Source of the DNA: Bacteroidaceae bacterium
GTDB lineage: Bacteria > Bacteroidota > Bacteroidia > Bacteroidales > Bacteroidaceae
Length of the DNA: 40,703 nt
NCBI GenBank assembly: GCA_017940605.1
Contig: JAGAYF010000061.1
Location: forward strand, 1-40,703
Direction: 5' to 3'
Shown: piece after piece, positions 15,689-23,461 of the stretch
Layout: each line of letters begins with the position of its first letter
Position numbering within the stretch: position 1 is the first letter of the stretch
The notes under the pieces: generated by a model
What the model was told of the DNA's origin: nothing
Seen by the model: only the letters and a program-made list of their open reading frames with translations
The model's database searches: none
Translations under genes and position numbers: made by a program

Positions 15689-15692
15689 CAGG

Positions 15693-16145
15693 ATGGAATC
15701 ACATGTTTTTAGGAAAGTCGAAAATAAACGGGACTATCTTCCCTTGCTTTTACTGGCTGATGAACAAGAAAATATGATAGACCTTTATCTTGACAGAGGG
15801 ACTATGTTTGTGCTTGATGAAGACGGAATCATAAAGGGAGAATGCATTGTCACAGATGAGGGAGACGGCGTGCTGGAAATACAAAATCTCGCAGTGGCTC
15901 AGGAATATCAGGGCAAAGGATACGGGAAACGGTTAATTGAGTATGTTGTCAATCATTACAAGAACCAATACAAAGTCCTTCAAGTCGGAACAGGAGACAG
16001 CCCGTTAACGATCCCGTTCTACGAGCATTGCGGATTTGTCCAGCATCATATTATAAGAAACTACATTGTTGATCATTACGACCAACCAATTTATGAGGGA
16101 GGAAAGCAACTGATTGATAAGGTTTATTTGAGGATGAAACTGTAA
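15693..16145 (+). CDS. GNAT-family N-acetyltransferase
   Basis: A 150-residue acetyltransferase: the acetyl-CoA loop is QEYQGKGYGKRLIEYVV (a Q/RxxGxG/A pattern, residues about 70-86), preceded by the beta-4 strand LEIQNLAV and followed by the FYEHCGFVQHH motif. The substrate cannot be told from sequence. It stands alone between two minus-strand operons, is visibly richer in A+T than its neighbours, and is bracketed by 23-bp inverted repeats, all consistent with recent acquisition. It has its own -7 promoter box. Confidence 0.85.
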   Translation: MESHVFRKVENKRDYLPLLLLADEQENMIDLYLDRGTMFVLDEDGIIKGECIVTDEGDGVLEIQNLAVAQEYQGKGYGKRLIEYVVNHYKNQYKVLQVGTGDSPLTIPFYEHCGFVQHHIIRNYIVDHYDQPIYEGGKQLIDKVYLRMKL

Positions 16146-16165
16146 ATTCCAATTTAGCGAATTGG
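16143..16165 (-). repeat. Right inverted repeat flanking the GNAT gene
   Basis: It begins at the GNAT stop codon and is the inverted partner of 15666-15688 (3 mismatches in 23). It overlaps a hairpin of ATTCCAATT and AATTGGAAT that could also end transcription, although no T-run follows. A second imperfect hairpin (GGTG.GATGA / TCATC.CACC) lies at 16172-16201. Confidence 0.65.
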
Positions 16166-16291
16166 AATAAAGGTGAGATGAAACGGATGTCTCATCGCAC
16201 CTCTGAATTTCCTGACATGGTGGAATGTTGCCAATAGGTTATGCTACGCCTAAAGATGTTTGACTATAGCTATTATTACGGTATATCATTG

Positions 16292-17338
16292 TCAGTCTTG
16301 CAACGGATTCCACCCTTGAGCCTTCAGTTCAAATGTATTTCCATCGCGGGTTTGCAACATACAGCCTTGCTGGGGCGGCGTGATGTGTCCTATGATGCGT
16401 ATGCCCTCCAAAGTCTTGACTTTGTCGTAGTCGGACAGTTTGACGGTAAACAGTAATTCGTAGTCTTCGCCTCCGTTGAGCGCACTGGTAATGACGTTCA
16501 GATTGAATTGTTCCGCCATCATGGCTGTTTGGTAGTCGATGGGGATGCGTTCCTCATAGATGAGGCAACCCGTGTTGCTCTGTTGACAGATGTGGAGTAA
16601 TTCAGAGGATAGGCCGTCAGATACATCAATCATGGAGGTGGGCAGAATGCCCGCATTGCGCAATGTCTCTACAACAATGCGGCGAGCTTCGGGCTTGAGC
16701 TGCCGCTCCAGGATGTACTCCTTGCCGGAAAAATCGGGCTGAAAGTCAATTGGGGATTCGGGATGCTCGGCATTTTGCTGACGGTAGACTTGTTTTTCCC
16801 TTTCCAACAACTGGAGTCCCATATAGGCTGCTCCCAGGTTACCGCTGACACATATGAGGTTGGTGTTCTCAGCACCGTTGCGATAGACTACCTGACTTTT
16901 GGGCGCACTGCCGATGCATGTGGGGCTTATGACCAAGCCTGTGAGCGAAGAAGAAGTGTCGCCGCCCACCAAATCGACATGATGGTTTTGGCAGGCCCAC
17001 TTCAGTCCCTCATATATTTCGTCTATTTGTTCCACGCTGAACCGCTTGTCAACGGCAATGTTGACAATGAGTTGTTCGGGCATGCCGTTCATGGCATATA
17101 TGTCGGAAAAGTTGACCATGGCTGCCTTGTAACCCAAAGTCTTCAAGGGACAATAGGTCAGGTCAAAGTGAATGCCTTCCATCAATATGTCGCTGGATGC
17201 CAATGTCACATTGTCCTGCGGATATTGCATGACGGCACAGTCGTCTCCTACGCCCTTCAGGGTTGATGAGTTCTCCAATGATATGTTTTCAGTGATTCGC
17301 TTGATGAGTCCAAATTCCCCCAGTTCTGATATGTCCAT
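16292..17338 (-). CDS. thiL: Thiamine-monophosphate kinase
   Basis: A 348-residue ATP-dependent kinase of the AIR-synthase/PurM fold, of normal length. Supporting segments are GVGDDCAVM near residue 30, the metal-binding SSDILMEGIHFDL, GYKAAMVNFSDIYAMNG, VGGDTSSS and IDVSDGLSSELLHI, plus NGGEDYELLF. It phosphorylates thiamine monophosphate to the pyrophosphate cofactor. It is the final gene of the sppA-lpxK-punA-transporter-thiL run, 32 bases after the transporter gene. Confidence 0.95.
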   Translation of the reverse strand: MDISELGEFGLIKRITENISLENSSTLKGVGDDCAVMQYPQDNVTLASSDILMEGIHFDLTYCPLKTLGYKAAMVNFSDIYAMNGMPEQLIVNIAVDKRFSVEQIDEIYEGLKWACQNHHVDLVGGDTSSSLTGLVISPTCIGSAPKSQVVYRNGAENTNLICVSGNLGAAYMGLQLLEREKQVYRQQNAEHPESPIDFQPDFSGKEYILERQLKPEARRIVVETLRNAGILPTSMIDVSDGLSSELLHICQQSNTGCLIYEERIPIDYQTAMMAEQFNLNVITSALNGGEDYELLFTVKLSDYDKVKTLEGIRIIGHITPPQQGCMLQTRDGNTFELKAQGWNPLQD

Positions 17339-17370
17339 ATTATGTATGTGATGATTTGAAAATTATGTGC

Positions 17371-18339
17371 TTATTTCTTTGATTTATGTTGGTCCTTGTG
17401 CAAAAAGAAGTTGGCCAACAGTGTGCCCGATATGCTGTGCCAGGCACAGGAGATGGCACAAGGCAACACACTAAGGGGCAAGGCAGCAAAGAAAACGCTG
17501 GCCAGGTTGGTGGCCAAACCGGCATTCTGCATGCCTATTTCAATGCTTATGGTACGCTTCTTGGCCGTATTGAAATGAAAGACACTGCCTACCAACCATC
17601 CCAAGGCATAGCCAAAACTATTGTGACACAAGACAGCAGCAAAGGTCCACAGGAATAAGACGATGCCCCGCTCAATGAGCGAATCGTGGACCGTACTGAT
17701 GACTCCGCCAACAATGCAGGCCAGGCACATGACGCTGAATCCTGGCATGAGCTGCCGTAGGGAGGGAAAATAGGACTTGCCGCTGAACTTATAATTCAGG
17801 AAACAGCCAAATCCTACGGGAATGACGGTAACGATGAGGATGTTGCGAAACATGCCGATGGCATCAATCTCTATGATTTGCCCTGCCGTAATTTGCATTA
17901 GCAGGGGAGTCATTACGGGAGCCAATAGGGTGCTGGCACATGTCATTCCAACGGAAAAGGCCACATCGCCGTGGCACAGGAATGACATAATGTTGCTGGA
18001 TACTCCACCTGGACAGCAACCAACCAGCAAGATGCCGATGGCAATGGCCGCATTCAAGTGGAAGATTCTAACAAGCAGGTAGGCCAGGCCAGGCATGATG
18101 AGAAACTGGGCGCATGCGCCTATGAAGATGTCAAAAGGACGTTGGGCCAATATCTTAAAGTCCTGGGTTGACAGGGTAAGTCCCATGGTGAGCATGATGA
18201 GTCCCAGGATAATGGTCTGCGTCGTGCCCTTTACCCACAGAAACGTGGAAGGAAGAAAGAATGTAAAGATGGCTATCCCTATAATGAACAATGATGCATG
18301 GGATGCCAGCCAATGGCTCAATGAAAGCAGGGGTTTCAT
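17371..18339 (-). CDS. Bile acid:sodium symporter family (BASS) transporter
   Basis: A 322-residue integral membrane protein with about ten hydrophobic helices. Family features include LIMLTMGLTLSTQDFK near residue 50, LLVGCCPGGVSSNIMSFLCHGDVAFSVGMT (the split GG-containing crossover helix, about residues 104-133) and EIGMQNAGLATNLA near residue 268. BASS proteins use sodium to import bile acids, pantoate, pyruvate or other organic anions; the substrate cannot be assigned. It is inserted between punA and thiL, 10 bases after punA, in an otherwise familiar Bacteroidales gene order. Confidence 0.9.
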   Translation of the reverse strand: MKPLLSLSHWLASHASLFIIGIAIFTFFLPSTFLWVKGTTQTIILGLIMLTMGLTLSTQDFKILAQRPFDIFIGACAQFLIMPGLAYLLVRIFHLNAAIAIGILLVGCCPGGVSSNIMSFLCHGDVAFSVGMTCASTLLAPVMTPLLMQITAGQIIEIDAIGMFRNILIVTVIPVGFGCFLNYKFSGKSYFPSLRQLMPGFSVMCLACIVGGVISTVHDSLIERGIVLFLWTFAAVLCHNSFGYALGWLVGSVFHFNTAKKRTISIEIGMQNAGLATNLASVFFAALPLSVLPCAISCAWHSISGTLLANFFLHKDQHKSKK

Positions 18340-18349
18340 GTATGGTTCT

Positions 18350-19162
18350 TTATTCTTGGGTGTGCTTAATCAGTTCCTTAAACAGCAATGTCATGTGGGG
18401 TTGGGCGGCATCGGCCGCCTGTTTCACTTCCTCATGTGAGACCTGCGCGCACTTTTGGCCGCTGTTGGTAATAATGCTGATGCCAAAGCAATCCATTCCG
18501 CAATGACGGGCAACGATTACTTCGGGAACGGTGCTCATGCCCACGGCATCAGCTCCAAAGAGGCGGAACATACGGTACTCGGCAGGGGTTTCATAGGTTG
18601 GTCCTTGGGTCGCCAGATAGATACCCGTCTGCAAGGGTATGCCATGTGACTTGCCAATGGACAGGGCCTTGTCAATGAGGTGAGGGGCATAGGCTTGGCT
18701 CATCTCAAGGAAGCGTGGTCCGGGGGAGATGTTCCTTCCACGCAGCGGGTGCTCGGGCAGGAGGTTGATGTGGTCGGTGATGACCATGAGGTCACCTATC
18801 CTGAATGTGGGGTTTGTGCCGCCTGCGGCGTTGCTTACAAACAGGGTGGTGATGCCCAGGGCATGGAACACGCGGATGGGAAATGTCGTTTCCTTGACAG
18901 AGTAGCCCTCATAGTAATGGAAGCGTCCGTTCATGGCCAATATGTCCGTTCCGTTCAGCTTGCCGAATATCAATGTTCCTGCATGTCCCTCTACTGTTGA
19001 GACGGGGAAGTGAGGTATTTCATGGTAGGGTATCTCGGTTTCTATGGCTATCTCCTTGTGCAGGTTGCCCAAGCCGCTTCCCAATATGATGGCTACCTGG
19101 GGACGGCACTTGCCCTGGCGGGTTCTCAGCCACTCAGTTGTTTCTTGTATTCTTTCTGACAT
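18350..19162 (-). CDS. punA: Purine-nucleoside phosphorylase (PNP-I, trimeric type)
   Basis: A 270-residue enzyme with the phosphate-binding GSGLGNLH (about 28-35) and RFHYYEGY, the central VSNAAGGTNP and the substrate-binding EYRMFRLFGADAVGMSTVPEV segment with Glu and Asn (ITNSGQKCAQVSHEEV). It cleaves inosine and guanosine with phosphate. The start ATG overlaps the end of lpxK by 29 bases, suggesting translational coupling. The assignment to the trimeric PNP-I class rests on length and the GMSTVPE motif. Confidence 0.94.
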   Translation of the reverse strand: MSERIQETTEWLRTRQGKCRPQVAIILGSGLGNLHKEIAIETEIPYHEIPHFPVSTVEGHAGTLIFGKLNGTDILAMNGRFHYYEGYSVKETTFPIRVFHALGITTLFVSNAAGGTNPTFRIGDLMVITDHINLLPEHPLRGRNISPGPRFLEMSQAYAPHLIDKALSIGKSHGIPLQTGIYLATQGPTYETPAEYRMFRLFGADAVGMSTVPEVIVARHCGMDCFGISIITNSGQKCAQVSHEEVKQAADAAQPHMTLLFKELIKHTQE

Positions 19163-20207
19163 AGTTCAATATGATGTTGTTGAATTGCAGGTCGCTTCCC
19201 CGTAGTATATGTATCTTGATGGGCAGTTCCAGCAGGTGCTCCCTCAGCGATGCATCCAGGCCGTCGGCATAGCGCAGGCGTGCGGCATCCTTCTGTGTTG
19301 TCACCACATAGGAATCACTGGGCATGGTGCTGTATGCCTGGTTGATGGCCGCAATGTCCTGTCGTGTAAAGCGGTGGTGGTCGCCAAACGCCATGACCCT
19401 CATTTCCCTGCAGCGTTCCCTGAGGTATCTTTCCATGGGCCTTGGGTTGGCTATGCCCGTGAGGAGCAGGACGGAGGATTCCCTGAGCTGGTCAATGGGT
19501 ATCACTTCCTGTCGGAACACTTTCCTGGGATGCTCATAGCGTATGTCGCTGAAGAAAAGGTGCTGGTTGGCCGATACGCTCAGCCGGTTGGTGGCTATGC
19601 GGTAGTCGATGGGATTCATGTTGGGGGGACACTTGGTGACGATGACGATGTCGGCACGCCGCATCTCGCTGAAGGGTTCACGCAGGCGGCCTGCAGGCAG
19701 GAGGTGCATGTCGCCCTGCAGTTGGTTGTAGTCAATGAGGAGGATGTTCAGGCCTGCCTTGACGTATCGGTGCTGGTAGGCATCGTCGAGCAGGATGGCC
19801 TGTGGGGCGTTGGCCTGGGCCAGGAGTGCCTGGATGCCCCTTACGCGCTGTGCGCACACGGCTACCTGTACGTCGGGATACTTGTCATGCATCTGCCAGG
19901 GCTCGTCGCCTATCTGGTCGGCAGTGCTGTCAGGGCCGGCCAGCAGGAAGCCCCTGGTCTTCCGCTTGTAGCCGCGGCTCAGCACGGCAGTGCGGTACTT
20001 GTCGCGGAGCAGGCTGATGAGGTACTCGGTGTGGGGTGTCTTGCCCGTGCCTCCTACGCTCAGGTTGCCTATGCAGATGATGGGGCAGCCGAAGGTGTGC
20101 TCCTTCAGGATGCCTTGGTCAAAAAGGTAATTGCGCAGCCTGACGGCCATGCCGTAGAGGACTGAGGCCGGCAGCAACCACGCATTTACCTTTTTGCTCC
20201 AATTCAT
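19134..20207 (-). CDS. lpxK: Tetraacyldisaccharide 4'-kinase
   Basis: The ATG at 20207 (MNWSKK) is preferred to a TTG one codon upstream; 357 residues. The Walker A loop is GNLSVGGTGKTP (about residues 47-58), followed by VLSRGYKRKTRG and the DDAYQHRYV segment containing the catalytic aspartate region, LLPAGRLREP and FGDHHRFT. LpxK phosphorylates the lipid A precursor at the 4' position on the inner membrane; an N-terminal hydrophobic stretch (LLPASVLYGMAVRL) would anchor it. The gene confirms a lipid A-bearing Gram-negative host. Confidence 0.95.
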   Translation of the reverse strand: MNWSKKVNAWLLPASVLYGMAVRLRNYLFDQGILKEHTFGCPIICIGNLSVGGTGKTPHTEYLISLLRDKYRTAVLSRGYKRKTRGFLLAGPDSTADQIGDEPWQMHDKYPDVQVAVCAQRVRGIQALLAQANAPQAILLDDAYQHRYVKAGLNILLIDYNQLQGDMHLLPAGRLREPFSEMRRADIVIVTKCPPNMNPIDYRIATNRLSVSANQHLFFSDIRYEHPRKVFRQEVIPIDQLRESSVLLLTGIANPRPMERYLRERCREMRVMAFGDHHRFTRQDIAAINQAYSTMPSDSYVVTTQKDAARLRYADGLDASLREHLLELPIKIHILRGSDLQFNNIILNYVRKNTRNN

Positions 20208-20239
20208 CAATACCCGGGTGTGTGGGCTTGTCGTTGCCC

Positions 20240-22036
20240 TTAGTGTATGTTCATGGTGTAGGGCAAGCGTGCCTGCACGAAGTCCTGCCTGCCGATGGTG
20301 CGCACCATCATGTAGGGTTCATACAGGTCGCCCAGTGCCTGCCTGAGCTGGCTGTCATAGTATCCGCTCTTCTTCTCGTTGAGCAGGTTCATGTACCAGG
20401 GTTCGGCCTCGGGGTAGCTGGCTGCCTGGTAGTCCTTGCCTAGCTTGGCTTTCTGGGCGGCGTAGGCTATGGCATCGTCCAGCGTGCCCAGCTTGTCCAC
20501 CAGCCCGATGCCCAGTGCCTGCTCGCCGGTCCACACGCGTCCCTGGCCAATGGAGTCGACCTGCTGGCTCGTCTTCCTGCGGCCCTCGGCCACGCGGCTC
20601 AGGAAGAGGGCGTAGCCTCGCTCTACCTCGTTCTGCAGCAGCGCGCCTTCCTCCTCGCTGAAGGGGCGGCTCATGGTGCCGTAGCCCGACATGTTGGCGT
20701 CGAAGTCGGCCATCTTGTTGGTCTTGACATTGTCAAACTTGAGCCCGGCCTTGTTCCTGAGCAGGCCGCTCACGTCGGGTATCATGCCGAAGATGCCAAT
20801 GCTGCCGGTGATGGTGGTGGGTTCGGCAAATATGTACTGTCCGGCGCAACTCATGTAGTAGCCGCCGCTGGCTGCCAGGCCGCCCATGGAGATGATGACG
20901 GGCTTCTTGGCGTCGAGCTTCTTGATGGCATGCCACATCTGCTCCGAGGCATAGGCGCTGCCGCCGCCCGAGTTGATCCTGAGCACCACGGCCTTGACGT
21001 CCTTGTCGTCCTCAAGCTGCTGCATGTCCTTGACGACCTTCTGTCCCACGATGTTGGCACCCTGGGCGGGGTTGATGCTGTTGGGGGCTTCGTCCACGAT
21101 GTCGCCGAATGCGTAGTAGACGGCCACCTTGTTCTTGCTGCTCTTGGCCTTGGGGTCGTCCAGCTGGCACACGTCGGCCACGCTCAGCAGGTTCAGCTTG
21201 TCTTTCTCCTTCACGCCGGCCTGGCTCTTGAGCAGGGCCTTGGCGCCGTCAATGTAGACCAGCGTGTCCACCAGGCGGTTCTCCACCAGCTCGCCGGCCT
21301 CGCGGAAGCCCTGGAACTCGTCGGCCAGGGCCTGCAGCTGCTCGGCGGGGATGTGGCGGCTTTCCGACACGTCGGCCACGAAGTTGTTCCACACCGAGTT
21401 GAGGTATGAGGTCACCTGCTCCCTGTTGGGCTCGCTCATGCCGGTGCGTATGAAGGGCTCGACTGCGCTCTTGAACGTGCCCACCTTGAACACCTGCACG
21501 TTGACGCCCAGCTTCTCCAGGGCGTCCTTATAGAACATCTGCATGGAGCACAACCCCTTCCAGAACACCATTCCGCTGGGGTTGAGGGCCACCTTGTCGG
21601 CCACGCTGGCCAGGTAGTAGCTGCCCTGCATGTAGTTGTCGGCGTAGGCCACGATGAACTTGCCGCTTTCCCTGAAGTCGGCCAGGGCCTTCCTCACCTC
21701 CTGCAGCGAGGCCGGTTCGGCAGCCAGCGAGCCGCCGTCGAGGTAGATGCCCTTGATCTTGTCAATGTGCTTGGCCTTGCGTATGGCCTCGAGCACGTCG
21801 CTGAGCCCCAGGCCGTCGCCGCCGCCCATGATGCTGCTCAGCGGGTTGTCCTGCACCTGCTCCTGCATGGCGCCGTTCAGCGAAATGAGCAGCACCGAGC
21901 CGTCCTTGACCGTGGGCTTGGAGCCCGATGAGGCTACTGCGCCCACCATGAAGATGATGCCGGCCAGCAGCATTACGCCCAGCGCCAGGAAGAAGCCCAG
22001 GGCTGAGGAGAAAACATTCTTGATGAAGTCTTTCAT
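20240..22036 (-). CDS. sppA: Signal peptide peptidase SppA, 67-kDa type
   Basis: A 598-residue membrane-anchored serine protease with an N-terminal transmembrane helix (residues about 10-35) and two tandem ClpP-like halves. The catalytic lysine is K148 in YLASVADKVALNPSG and the nucleophile is S390 in MGGLAASGGYY, matching the Lys/Ser dyad of E. coli SppA. It degrades leftover signal peptides. It heads the operon with lpxK (32 bases downstream). The coding sequence is strongly G+C-rich at third positions compared with thiL or the sulfur operon. A -7 box lies upstream at 22082-22089. Confidence 0.95.
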   Translation of the reverse strand: MKDFIKNVFSSALGFFLALGVMLLAGIIFMVGAVASSGSKPTVKDGSVLLISLNGAMQEQVQDNPLSSIMGGGDGLGLSDVLEAIRKAKHIDKIKGIYLDGGSLAAEPASLQEVRKALADFRESGKFIVAYADNYMQGSYYLASVADKVALNPSGMVFWKGLCSMQMFYKDALEKLGVNVQVFKVGTFKSAVEPFIRTGMSEPNREQVTSYLNSVWNNFVADVSESRHIPAEQLQALADEFQGFREAGELVENRLVDTLVYIDGAKALLKSQAGVKEKDKLNLLSVADVCQLDDPKAKSSKNKVAVYYAFGDIVDEAPNSINPAQGANIVGQKVVKDMQQLEDDKDVKAVVLRINSGGGSAYASEQMWHAIKKLDAKKPVIISMGGLAASGGYYMSCAGQYIFAEPTTITGSIGIFGMIPDVSGLLRNKAGLKFDNVKTNKMADFDANMSGYGTMSRPFSEEEGALLQNEVERGYALFLSRVAEGRRKTSQQVDSIGQGRVWTGEQALGIGLVDKLGTLDDAIAYAAQKAKLGKDYQAASYPEAEPWYMNLLNEKKSGYYDSQLRQALGDLYEPYMMVRTIGRQDFVQARLPYTMNIH

Positions 22037-22081
22037 AATCTTGATTCTTTAAAAGTTATTTGTTTCTGTTCATTATGATTG

Positions 22082-22089
22082 CAAAAGTA
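22082..22089 (-). promoter_or_regulatory. -7 box of the sppA operon promoter
   Basis: On the minus strand TACTTTTG followed by C fits TAnnTTTG, 45 bases before the sppA start codon. The expected -33 TTTG is not evident. Confidence 0.55.
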
Positions 22090-22164
22090 CACTTTTTCCA
22101 GCACTGCACCATGATATGTGCCAAAAAAATGAGCGCTACGCCCCCTCGTACCGCCTGCACGGAC

Positions 22165-22202
22165 GGGGCGCGCGGCCTGCATGACGGGTTGGCCCGCGCC
22201 CC
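22165..22202. repeat. GC-rich inverted repeat
   Basis: GGGGCGCGCGGCC (22165-22177) pairs with GGCCCGCGCCCC (22191-22202) with one unpaired base, around a loop of 13 bases. No T-run follows on either strand. Confidence 0.6.
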
Positions 22203-22215
22203 TTCCCGACAGAAC

Positions 22216-22249
22216 GAAGGCACTTCCACGGCCCGCAGGAAGCACCTTC
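22216..22249. repeat. Second inverted repeat
   Basis: GAAGGCACTTCC (22216-22227) is complementary to GGAAGCACCTTC (22238-22249) at 10 of 12 positions, with a 10-base loop. It lies between the GC-rich hairpin and the phased palindrome array. Confidence 0.55.
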
Positions 22250-22277
22250 CGCAGGGTGAAATGCCGTGTGGTGGAAA

Positions 22278-22453
22278 GTGACATGTGCATGTCACCATCT
22301 GTCACATGCGCATGTCGCAATGCATGACATGCGCATCTCATGACCCATGACATGCGCATGTCAGATATGGTGAAGTGCCTTGTCACATGTGGCGATATAT
22401 GCATGTCAAACTATATGACATGCCTATTCCAGGCATATGCAGATATGCATGTC
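22278..22453. repeat. Phased array of GACATGCGCATGTC-like palindromes, period about 23 bp
   Basis: Palindromes centred at 22286.5, 22309.5, 22332.5 and 22355.5 are GACATGTGCATGTC, CACATGCGCATGTC, GACATGCGCATCTC and GACATGCGCATGTC, spaced by exactly 23 bases. Weaker ATGCATGTC units recur centred at 22401.5 and 22447.5, still in step, and degenerate forms occupy the slots between. The nine-base gaps differ in sequence. The layout suggests repeated protein-binding sites. Confidence 0.75.
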
Positions 22454-22544
22454 ACCCACTGGCAGATGCTTTCCCTCCCTCATGAAGATGCCTTTCCACA
22501 GGCCCTATGATGCCCTGCCGCCGCATGCCAAGGGGGCATGAAAG

Positions 22545-22580
22545 CGGCAGAGGCAAGGCCGTCGGGCCTCACCTCTGCCG
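22545..22580 (-). terminator. Strong terminator of the six-gene catabolic operon
   Basis: On the minus strand CGGCAGAGG, GAGGCC and GGCCTT, CCTCTGCCG form a long hairpin 24 bases after the GDPD stop, followed by CTTTC. An inner mismatch interrupts the stem. A second nested hairpin (22515-22550) overlaps it. Confidence 0.7.
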
Positions 22581-22603
22581 GTATGTGGGTGTGGGGTGGA
22601 ATG

Positions 22604-23431
22604 TCAATACTTCACCTTGATCCAGGGTGCTTTCTTGGCCAGGAAGTCCTTTACCTCCAGGGGAATGTCGGTGCACATGTAGTCGCAGCCCAGGTAGGCG
22701 CCCAGCATGAAGTCGGCCGTGGACTGGCCGGGCCACAGGCTGACGATGAGGCCTTCCTTGTGTGCCTTCTTGACGGCGGCGCGGCTCGTGCCGTCCATGG
22801 TGGCCCCCATGCGGGTGATGCCCATGGCCTTGCACAGGGCTATGGTCTCGTCGTTGCAGGGCTTGGAGGTGATGAGCAGCAGGTCGACGCCGGGATACTT
22901 CTGCTGCAGGTAGCGCAGGCCGCGGTAGTCGCCGCTGGTGAAGACGAACTGGGCATCGGCGGGCTTGATGGCCATGACCTTCTGGTAGATCATGTCGCAG
23001 TACTTGTGCAGGCGCTCCTCGGGATAGAGGTTCTCGGGCTTGGTCTTGAGCTCAAACTCGACGTACAGCCCCTTCTTGCCCTTGAGCCAGGCCACGAGTT
23101 CGTCGAGCGTAAGCATCTTGTTGCCCTTCTTGGTGTAGAGGGCGCGGATCTCGGCCGCGGTCTTCTCCTCAATGGCACCCGACCCGTTGGTGGTGCGCTC
23201 CAGGTTGCTGTCGTGGGTGATGAAGAGCTCGCCGTCCTTGGTCATGCGGATGTCGGTCTCGAAACCACGGTAGCCAGCGTCGTAGCTGGCCTGGAATGCC
23301 TGCATGGTGTTCTCATCGTGCTCCATGCGCCCGCCGCGATGGGAGAAGCAGCGGATTTCCTGTGTCTGTGCGAATGCACTGGCGGCAGCAAAGGCAAATG
23401 CGCCGGCTGCCAAAAGCTTTTTGTAGTTCAT
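22604..23431 (-). CDS. Secreted glycerophosphodiester phosphodiesterase
   Basis: A 275-residue protein with a signal peptide (LLAAGAFAFAAASAFA, cleavage before QTQEI). The GDPD catalytic elements are FSHRGG, MEHDENTMQAF, GFETDIRMTKDGELFITHD and EFELKTKPENL, all intact and closer to the family consensus than the GDPD at 5299-6060. The C-terminal part shows VSLWPGQS and YMCTDIP. It should hydrolyse glycerophosphodiesters in the periplasm. It ends the operon, 30 bases after the EEP-family hydrolase, with which it may act on phospholipid head groups or inositol-type esters. It is markedly G+C-rich. Confidence 0.9.
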   Translation of the reverse strand: MNYKKLLAAGAFAFAAASAFAQTQEIRCFSHRGGRMEHDENTMQAFQASYDAGYRGFETDIRMTKDGELFITHDSNLERTTNGSGAIEEKTAAEIRALYTKKGNKMLTLDELVAWLKGKKGLYVEFELKTKPENLYPEERLHKYCDMIYQKVMAIKPADAQFVFTSGDYRGLRYLQQKYPGVDLLLITSKPCNDETIALCKAMGITRMGATMDGTSRAAVKKAHKEGLIVSLWPGQSTADFMLGAYLGCDYMCTDIPLEVKDFLAKKAPWIKVKY

Positions 23432-23461
23432 GATAGTGTGTATGTGTGTTGGTTAAACATG

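Larger units (their letters stand above)
15186..15692. other. Divergent intergenic region between the sulfur operon and the GNAT gene
   Basis: About 507 AT-rich bases with no supported gene or RNA. It holds the two divergent -7 boxes (15223-15230 minus and 15647-15654 plus), a 40-bp palindrome (15395-15434) and the left inverted repeat of the GNAT unit (15666-15688). It is the obvious place for regulation of the sulfur operon. Confidence 0.7.
22037..22603. other. Palindrome-rich intergenic region between sppA and a GDPD gene
   Basis: About 567 bases without a credible gene. In order it contains the sppA promoter, a GC-rich hairpin (22165-22202), a second hairpin (22216-22249), a phased palindrome array (22278-22453), and the terminator of the downstream GDPD operon (22545-22580). 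Long open frames crossing it on the plus strand are artefacts of high G+C. Confidence 0.7.

Noticed and set aside
22278..22453. The regularly spaced palindromes as a CRISPR array
   Set aside because: Repeats are only about 14 bp, palindromic and imperfect; the gaps are about 9 bp, far too short for spacers; no cas genes are nearby.
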